A stretch of DNA of 64,000 bases from Chitinophagales bacterium (GTDB lineage Bacteria; Bacteroidota; Bacteroidia; Chitinophagales; UBA10324). The notes below the pieces were generated by a model. That model saw nothing but the letters and a program-made list of their open reading frames with translations. It made no database searches and was not told where the DNA came from. A program made the position numbers and the translations under genes. The stretch covers positions 62,001 through 126,000 of the forward strand of contig JAIBAY010000002.1 in NCBI GenBank assembly GCA_019694975.1. The letters run 5' to 3'. Position 1 is the stretch's first letter. Every line of letters starts with the position of its first letter. Shown piece by piece: positions 54,138-63,100 of the stretch.

Positions 54138-57100
54138 ATGATCATAAACATCTACGAACTTTTAACAGTACGTTTAACGAAATGCATTGCCGGTTTATGG
54201 CCTCGCATCCTGATGGAATTGCAGAAGCCGGCTATCAAATATAATGACAGGCCGGCTATCGTGGCATCCGATTCAATATTGGCGCGATACGGGAAATTAT
54301 TCGTCATTGTGTTCAGTCTTCTGATGGCTGAAGGCGTCGAAGCGCAGCAGAGCAAGCCCAATATTGTGGTAATCATGCTGGATGATGCGCGGTATGACAT
54401 GTTCGCACCCAATGGCGGACCGGCATTTTTTAGCACTCCATCCATCAACAGGATTGCCGAAGAAGGCGTCAATTTCAGGTTTACGGGAGTTACCACGTCG
54501 CTATGCGCTCCAAGCCGCGCATCCATCTATACAGGTCTCTACGCACATCATCATGGAACGCTGGATAATGGAACTTCCCCAAATCCAGGATTAACCTACG
54601 TGTCTTCTGTACTACAGGATAATGGTTATAAGACTGCTTTTATAGGTAAATGGTTACTGGATTTTCACATACCTGATGATCCCGTAGGATTCGATTTCTG
54701 GGCCGTAACTGACTCCATCGAACACGACAGTATGACCATCCGTTTTGATGATGGCTCCCTCGCTTATTATATTGAACCGGAAGCAACCGTCTATACCGAT
54801 TTAGGGTTGAATTTTGTAGAAAACATGGTGCCCGACGGATCTCCATGGGCACTTTTTCTCTTTTACCGCTATCCGCACAGTCCGTATGAACCCTACCCGG
54901 GAGAAGAGACCTTGTATCAGCAGGCTAATATCAATTACCCCGAAAATACAGGTCTTTATACCAAAGATTTTCCTTCGTACTTGTACCCGGGACATTTGTT
55001 TGAAGGTGACTCCACAGACCTGGATCAGGCAATAAGGGATTATTATGAAACAGGACATGCTGCAGAATATGCAGTTGACAGTGTAATGAAATACCTCGAA
55101 GCGCATCAGATTCTCGACAGCACATTAATTATTTTTTCGAGCGATAATGGATACCTGCTGGGCGAACATGGCATGGAGAAAAAAATTCTCGCCTATGAAG
55201 AGTCGCTCCGTGTGCCGCTATTTGTGCGATATCCGGCCTGGTTTCAAGCTGGCACTGTGATAGACAATGAAATTGCCGCCAATATTGATATCGCTTCTAC
55301 GCTGCTGGAAGCCGCAGGTATTCCTGATACTTTTAATATGGATGGCGTGTCACTGCATCAGCTTGCACAGGGTCAGGTACATCGCAAATACTTTTATTAC
55401 GAAAACTATCCCGAAGGCGGTAATAAATGGGAAGCCGTGAGGTCACTGGATTATACTTACATCTACAGCCTTTGTAACAGCACCACAGAAGAGTTTTTTG
55501 ACCTCATTAATGACCCTCAGCAGAATATCAATCTTATCAACGATCCTGCTTATGCCGCCTTAATACAGATTCACCGGGATCAGCTGGATAGTCTCCGGCT
55601 ATCGACTGGTGATACCACAAACTTCAAACTTGGAAAATGTAAACTCGAGAACGCCTATTTTGCCGATGCAGATGGCGATACTTATGGAAATTTCGATATA
55701 AGAAAAGATTCTGTTGCACAGCCTATCGGTTATGTTACAGATACAACAGATTGCAACGATTCAAATGCACAAATTCATCCTGGTGCTGCAGAAAACTGCA
55801 ATGGCCTCGACGATAATTGTAATGGCCTCGTTGATGAAGGATTAGTTTTTACAACCTATTATACCGACGCAGATGACGATGGTTTCGGAAACCTGTCAGC
55901 TCAAGGCGTTTCTTTATGTAACAATCCCGGCGCAGGATATGCGGTTAGCCATGATGACTGCAATGATGCTAATGCGGCAATTCATCCATCAGCCACCGAG
56001 TTATGCAATACTTTGGATGATAACTGCAATGGAAGCATTGATGAAGGATTGGCTGTACTTTATTTTCCGGATATTGATGGTGATGGCTATGGAGATCTTC
56101 TTCTGCCGGGCGAATTATTTTGCAATAATCCAGGCAGTGGATTTTCAATAATAAATACCGACTGCAACGATTTAAATCCGGAAATACATCCTGACCTGGC
56201 AGAAAATTGCAATGGAACAGATGATAATTGTAATGGTCTGACTGATGAAGGGCTAAGTTTTATCACATACTATTCTGATATTGATCTGGACACGTACGGA
56301 AACATCTCCGATCCGGGAAATTCACTTTGTGCTGATCCGGGTGCAGGTTTCTCCGTTAATCATCTCGATTGTAATGACGGAGATGCTGCCATCAATCCTG
56401 CAGCTATTGAAATATGCAACGCTGCTGATGATGATTGTAACGGAAGTGCTGATGATGCTTTAGCTTTCATCACTTATTATATTGATCAGGACAATGATGC
56501 TTACGGAAATATCTCCGATCCGGGAAATTCGCTCTGTGCTGATCCGGGTTCAGGCTTTTCCTTTAATCATCTCGATTGTAATGACGGAAATGCAACCATC
56601 AATCCTGCAGCTATTGAAATATGCAACGCTGCTGATGATGATTGTAACGGAAGCGCAGATGATGGTTTAGCTTTCAACACTTATTATATTGATCAGGACA
56701 ATGATGCTTACGGAAACATCTCCGATCCGGGCAATTCGCTTTGTGCCGATCCGGGCTCAGGCTTCTCCGTTAATCATCTCGACTGTAATGACGGAAATGC
56801 AACCATCAATCCTGCAGCTTTCGAGATATGCAACGCTGCTGATGATGATTGTAACGGAAGCGCAGATGATGGTTTAGCTTTCAACACTTATTATATTGAT
56901 CAGGACAATGATGCTTACGGAAACATCTCCGATCCGGGCAATTCGCTTTGTGCCGATCCGGGCTCAGGCTTCTCCGTTAATCATCTCGACTGTAATGACG
57001 GAAATGCAACCATCAATCCTGCAGCTTTCGAGATATGCAACGCTGCTGATGATGATTGTAACGGAAGCGCAGATGATGGTTTAGCTTTCAACACTTATTA

Positions 57101-60100
57101 TATTGATCAGGATAATGATGCTTACGGAAATATCTCCGATCCGGGCAATTCGCTTTGTGCCGATCCGGGTTCAGGCTTTTCCTTTAATCATCTCGACTGT
57201 AATGACGGAAATGCAACCATCAATCCTGCAGCTATTGAAATATGCAACGCTGCTGATGATGATTGTAACGGAAGTGCTGATGATGGTTTAGCTTTCATCA
57301 CTTATTATATTGATCAGGACAATGATGCTTACGGAAATATCTCCGATCCGGGAAATTCGCTTTGCGCCGATCCGGGCTCAGGCTTTTCCTTTAATCATCT
57401 CGACTGTAATGACGGAAATGCAACCATCAATCCTGCAGCTATTGAAATATGCAACGCTGCTGATGATGATTGTAACGGAAGTGCTGATGATGGTTTAGCT
57501 TTCATCACTTATTATATTGATCAGGACAATGATGCTTACGGAAATATCTCCGATCCGGGAAATTCGCTTTGCGCCGATCCGGGCTCAGGCTTCTCCGTTA
57601 ATCATCTCGACTGTAATGACGCAAATGCAACCATCAATCCTGCAGCTTTCGAGATATGCAACGCTGCTGATGATGATTGTAACGGAAGCGCAGATGATGG
57701 TTTAGCTTTCATCACTTATTATATTGATCAGGACAATGATGCTTACGGAAATATCTCCGATCCTGGAAATTCACTTTGCGCTGATCCGGGTTCAGGCTTC
57801 TCAGTCAATCATCTCGATTGTAATGACGGCAATGCTGCCATCAATCCTGCTGCTTTCGAGATATGCAATGCTGCTGATGATGATTGTAACGGAAGCTCAG
57901 ATGATGGTTTAGCTTTCATCACTTATTATATTGATCAGGACAATGATGCTTACGGAAATATCTCCGATCCTGGAAATTCACTTTGCGTTGATCCGGGTTC
58001 AGGCTTCTCAGTCAATCATCTCGACTGTAATGACGGAAATGCAGCCATCAATCCTGTGGCTGCTGAAAGCTGCAATACTTTAGATGATAATTGTAATGGA
58101 ACCATAGATGACGGTATTGTTTTCATTATCTATTATGCCGATAATGATATTGATGGTTTTGGCAGTATTTCAGATCCCGGAAATTCGCTATGCAATAATC
58201 CAGGTATTGGATTCTCCGCTAATAATTCCGATTGTAATGATACTAATGCATTTATTCATCCATTAATGGCTGAAAGCTGCAATGCAATCGATGACAATTG
58301 TAATGGAATATCAGATGAAGGATTAACTTTCAATACATATTATGCCGATCAGGACAATGATGGCTTCGGTAATATGTTTGTGACTGGCGCAACTTCATGT
58401 ATAGATCCGGGTGCCGGATTCGCAATAAATAATTTTGATTGTTATGATTTAAATGCATTGATCAATCCCAATGCCGCAGAAAATTGCAATGGCATCGACG
58501 ACAATTGCAATGGCAATACAGATGAAGGCTTAAACTTTATCAACTACTATGCAGATAATGATAATGATGGATTTGGAAATATACTTGATCCCGGAATCAA
58601 TCTCTGCTATAATCCCGGTGCCGGACACGCTGCTAATAATAGTGATTGCAATGATGCGAGTGCTGCCATTAATCCGTCTGCACTGGAAACATGTAATGGC
58701 ATTGATGACAACTGTAACGGATCTGCCGATGATGGCCTGTTATTCACCACTTACTACGCTGATCTCGACAACGACACCTTTGGTGATCTGAACGATGCCG
58801 GTACTTCACTTTGCAGTAACCCCGGAATCGGCTTCGCCATAGTCAATACCGATTGTAATGATGCCAATGCTACCATCAATCCTGCTGCTGCCGAAAGTTG
58901 CGATGGCATTGACGATAACTGTAACGGAAGCACAGATGATGGGATGATCTTCACTACTTATTATGCCGATCTCGACAACGATAGTTTTGGTGATTTGAAT
59001 GATGCCGGAACTTCCCTTTGCAATAATCCGGGTGTAGGCTTCGCCATAGTCAATACCGATTGTAATGATGCCAATGCTAACATCAATCCTGCTGCTGTCG
59101 AAAGTTGCGATGGCATTGATGATAACTGTAACGGAACTGCAGATGACGGACTCGTCTTCACCACTTATTATGCTGATCTCGACAATGACAATTTTGGTGA
59201 TCTGAATGATGGCGGAACTTCCCTCTGTAATAATCCGGGAATCGGCTTTGCTGTAGTCAATACTGATTGCAATGATGGTAATGCTTCCATTAATCCCGCT
59301 GCAATAGAAACTTGCAATGGCATTGATGACAACTGTAACGGATCTGCCGATGATGGCCTGTTATTCACCACTTACTACGCTGATCTCGACAACGACACCT
59401 TTGGTGATCTGAACGATGCCGGTACTTCGCTATGTAATAATCCCGGTGCAGGTTTTTCATTAAGTCATAGTGATTGCAATGATGGTAATGCTTCCGTTAA
59501 TCCCGCTGCAGTTGAAAGCTGCAATGGTATTGATGATAACTGTAACGGTACAGCCGATGATGCGGTGGGAATCATTTCTTATTACGCCGATGCAGATGGT
59601 GATGGCTTTGGAAACCCTGCAATACAGATCGACAGCTGCGCCCAACCCGCAGGATTCGTGCTCCTCCCCACTGACTGCAATGATGCAATTGCTTCCATCA
59701 ACCCGGCCGCTCCTGAAATCTGTAACACCATTGATGACAACTGCAGCGGTTCCGCTGATGAAGGACTCTTTGTGACTTATTATACCGATGCCGATGGCGA
59801 CGGATTCGGAAACCAGGCTGCCTCGGGTGTCGACCTTTGCAGCAATCCCGGAACCGGATTTGCCATCAACAACCTCGACTGCAATGATGCCAGTGCTTCC
59901 ATCAACCCGTCGGCTACAGAAACCTGTAACAGTACCGATGATGACTGCGATGGCACTGCCGATGACGGACTGGTATTCACCACCTACTACCCTGACCAGG
60001 ACCATGACGGTTACGGCAAGCTTTCAAACCCGGGCAATACGGTTTGTTATTATCCGGGGCCCGGATTTGTTACCAATCATACTGATTGTAATGACGGTAA

Positions 60101-63100
60101 CATAGCCATCAATCCCGGAGCAGCTGAAAGCTGTAATAACATTGATGATAACTGCAATGGCACAGCAGATGATGGCTTAGTTTTTATCACCTATTATGCT
60201 GATCAGGATCATGACACCTATGGAAATGTCTCGGATCCCGGAAATTCACTTTGTGCTGATCCCGGCTCAGGCTTCTCCGTCAACCATCTCGACTGTAACG
60301 ACAACAATGCCATCATCAATCCGGCTGCATCAGAAAGCTGCAACAGCATAGATGACAATTGCAACGGGGCAACGGATGACGGATTGGTTTATTTATCCTG
60401 GTATATTGATCTCGACAATGATAGTTATGGCAATACAAATGATCCGGGCATTTCCGCTTGCAGCAACCCCGGTACAGGCTTTGTCCTGAATAACAGTGAT
60501 TGCAATGATGAAAACTCCGCTGTTAATCCCGGTGCGGCAGAAAGCTGTAATGGTTCAGATGATAACTGTAATGGTATCACTGATGAAGGACTTGTTTTTA
60601 CTACTTATTTTCCTGACACAGATCAAGATGGATTCGGTGATGCCTTTGAGCCCGGCATTTCCTTATGCAATCAACCAGGCAATAACTATGTAGAAAATAA
60701 TGATGATTGCTATGATTATGATGCAGCAATCAATCCTGATGCGCCCGAAAACTGTAATGCCCTTGATGATAATTGCAACGGCCTTACCGATGAGGGGCTG
60801 ATTTTCACTGTTTACTACACCGACCTGGATCAGGATGGGTTTGGAAATATACTCGATCCGGGAACTGCTTTTTGTGTTAACCCGGGCAATGGTTATGCTG
60901 CCAGCAATACAGATTGCAATGATATAAATGCTTCCATAAATCCTGCGGCTGCGGAAAACTGCAACGGCATTGATGATAATTGCAACGGAACAGCTGATGA
61001 TGGCCTGGCCTTCACTTCTTATTATGCTGACCTCGATCATGACACTTTTGGTGATCTCAACGATGCCGGCACTTCGCTTTGTAATAATCCGGGCTTCGGC
61101 TTCTCATCAAACCACAATGATTGTAATGACAATAATGCATCCATCAATCCTGCAGCGGCAGAAAGCTGCAATGGCATAGATGATAACTGCAACGGAACAG
61201 CCGATGACGGGCTCGTCTTCACCACTTATTATGCTGACCTCGACAACGACAATTTTGGTGATCTGAATGATGGCGGTACTTCCCTTTGTAATAATCCGGG
61301 AGTAGGCTTTGCAATTGTAAACACTGATTGTGATGATGGTAGTGCCGTAATCAATCCTGCTGCAATAGAATCCTGCAATGGCATTGATGACAACTGCAAC
61401 GGAACAGCCGATGACGGACTCGTCTTCACCACTTATTATGCTGACCTCGACAACGACAATTTTGGTGATCTGAATGATGGCGGCACTTCCCTTTGCAATA
61501 TTCCGGGAATCGGCTTTGCTGTAGTCAATACTGATTGCAATGACGGTAATGCTTCGATTAATCCAAATGCCCTGGAAAGCTGCAATGGCATAGACGACAA
61601 TTGCAATACATTGACTGATGACGGCATAGTTTTCACCACCTACTATCTCGACCTTGATCATGATGCATTTGGCAATATCGCAGATCCCGGCACTTCCCTT
61701 TGTATTGATCCGGGAATTGGTTTTGCCGTATTAAATACTGATTGTGATGATGCCAATGCTTCCGTTAATCCTACGGCTATTGAAAGCTGCAACGGTATTG
61801 ATGATAACTGCAACGGATCAGCTGATGACGGCCTGGTCTTCACTACTTATTTTGCTGATCTGGATAACGACAGCTTTGGTGATTTGAATAATGCCGGAAC
61901 TTCACTCTGTAGTAATCCCGGAATTGGTTTTGCTGTAGTCAATACCGATTGCGATGATGCTAATGCCTTCATCAACCCTGCTGCTGCCGAAAGTTGCAAT
62001 GGCATTGATGATAACTGTAACGGAACAGCCGATGATGGGCTCGTCTTTGTTACCTATTATCCTGATCAAGACGGTGATGGATACGGAGATTTCTTTCTGC
62101 CAGGAATTTCTTTGTGCAATAATCCAGGGGCCGGTTTTGCAAACAATAACACCGACTGCTACGACATCAATGCAAGCATTCATCCCAATGCTGCCGAAAT
62201 ATGTAACAGCCTTGATGACAACTGTAATGGCTCAGCAGATGACGGGCTCGTCTTCACTACTTACTATGCCGATCTCGACAACGATAGTTTTGGTGATCTG
62301 AATGATACCGGAACTTCACTTTGCAGTAACCCCGGAATCGGCTTCGCCATAATCAATACCGATTGTAATGATGCCAATGCTACCATCAATCCTGCTGCTG
62401 CCGAAAGTTGCGATGGCATTGATGATAACTGTAACGGAAGCACAGATGATGGGCTGGTCTTCACCACTTATTATGCTGATCTCGATAATGACACTTTTGG
62501 TGATTTGAATGATGCCGGAACTTCCCTTTGCAATAATCCGGGTGTAGGCTTCGCCATAGTCAATACCGATTGTAATGATGCCAATGCTAACATCAATCCT
62601 GCTGCTGCCGAAAGTTGCGATGGCATTGATGATAACTGTAACGGATCTGCCGATGATGGCCTTTTATTCACCACTTACTACGCTGATCTCGACAACGACA
62701 CTTTTGGTGATCTGAACGATGCCGGTACTTCGCTATGTAATAATCCCGGTGCAGGTTTTTCATTAAGTCATAGTGATTGCAATGATGGTAATGCTTCCAT
62801 TAATCCCGCTGCAATAGAAAGCTGTAATGGCATTGATGATAACTGTAACGGATCTGCCGATGATGGCCTGTTATTTACCACTTACTACGCTGATCTCGAC
62901 AACGACACTTTTGGTGATCTGAATGATGCCGGTACTTCGCTATGTAATAATCCAGGAAGCGGTTTTGCTGTAGTGAATACTGATTGCAATGATGGCAATG
63001 CCTTTATCAATCCTGCTGCTACAGAAACTTGCAATGGCATTGATGATAACTGTAACGGCACAGCCGATGATGCGGTGGGAATCATTTCTTATTACGCCGA

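Noticed and set aside
54138-55652. Suspected frameshift between the N-terminal and CAPSR parts of the sulfatase
   Set aside because: Codon-by-codon reading from 54138 shows a continuous frame through NFRFTGVTTSLCAPSR and on into the first repeat.
56281-57912. A ladder of 62-codon forward frames spaced 207 bp apart, each starting with ATG
   Set aside because: They are a shifted-frame echo of the repeat array. The main frame gives the Cys/Asp-rich MopE modules; the shifted frame gives Met/Ile-rich low-complexity sequence without start signals.
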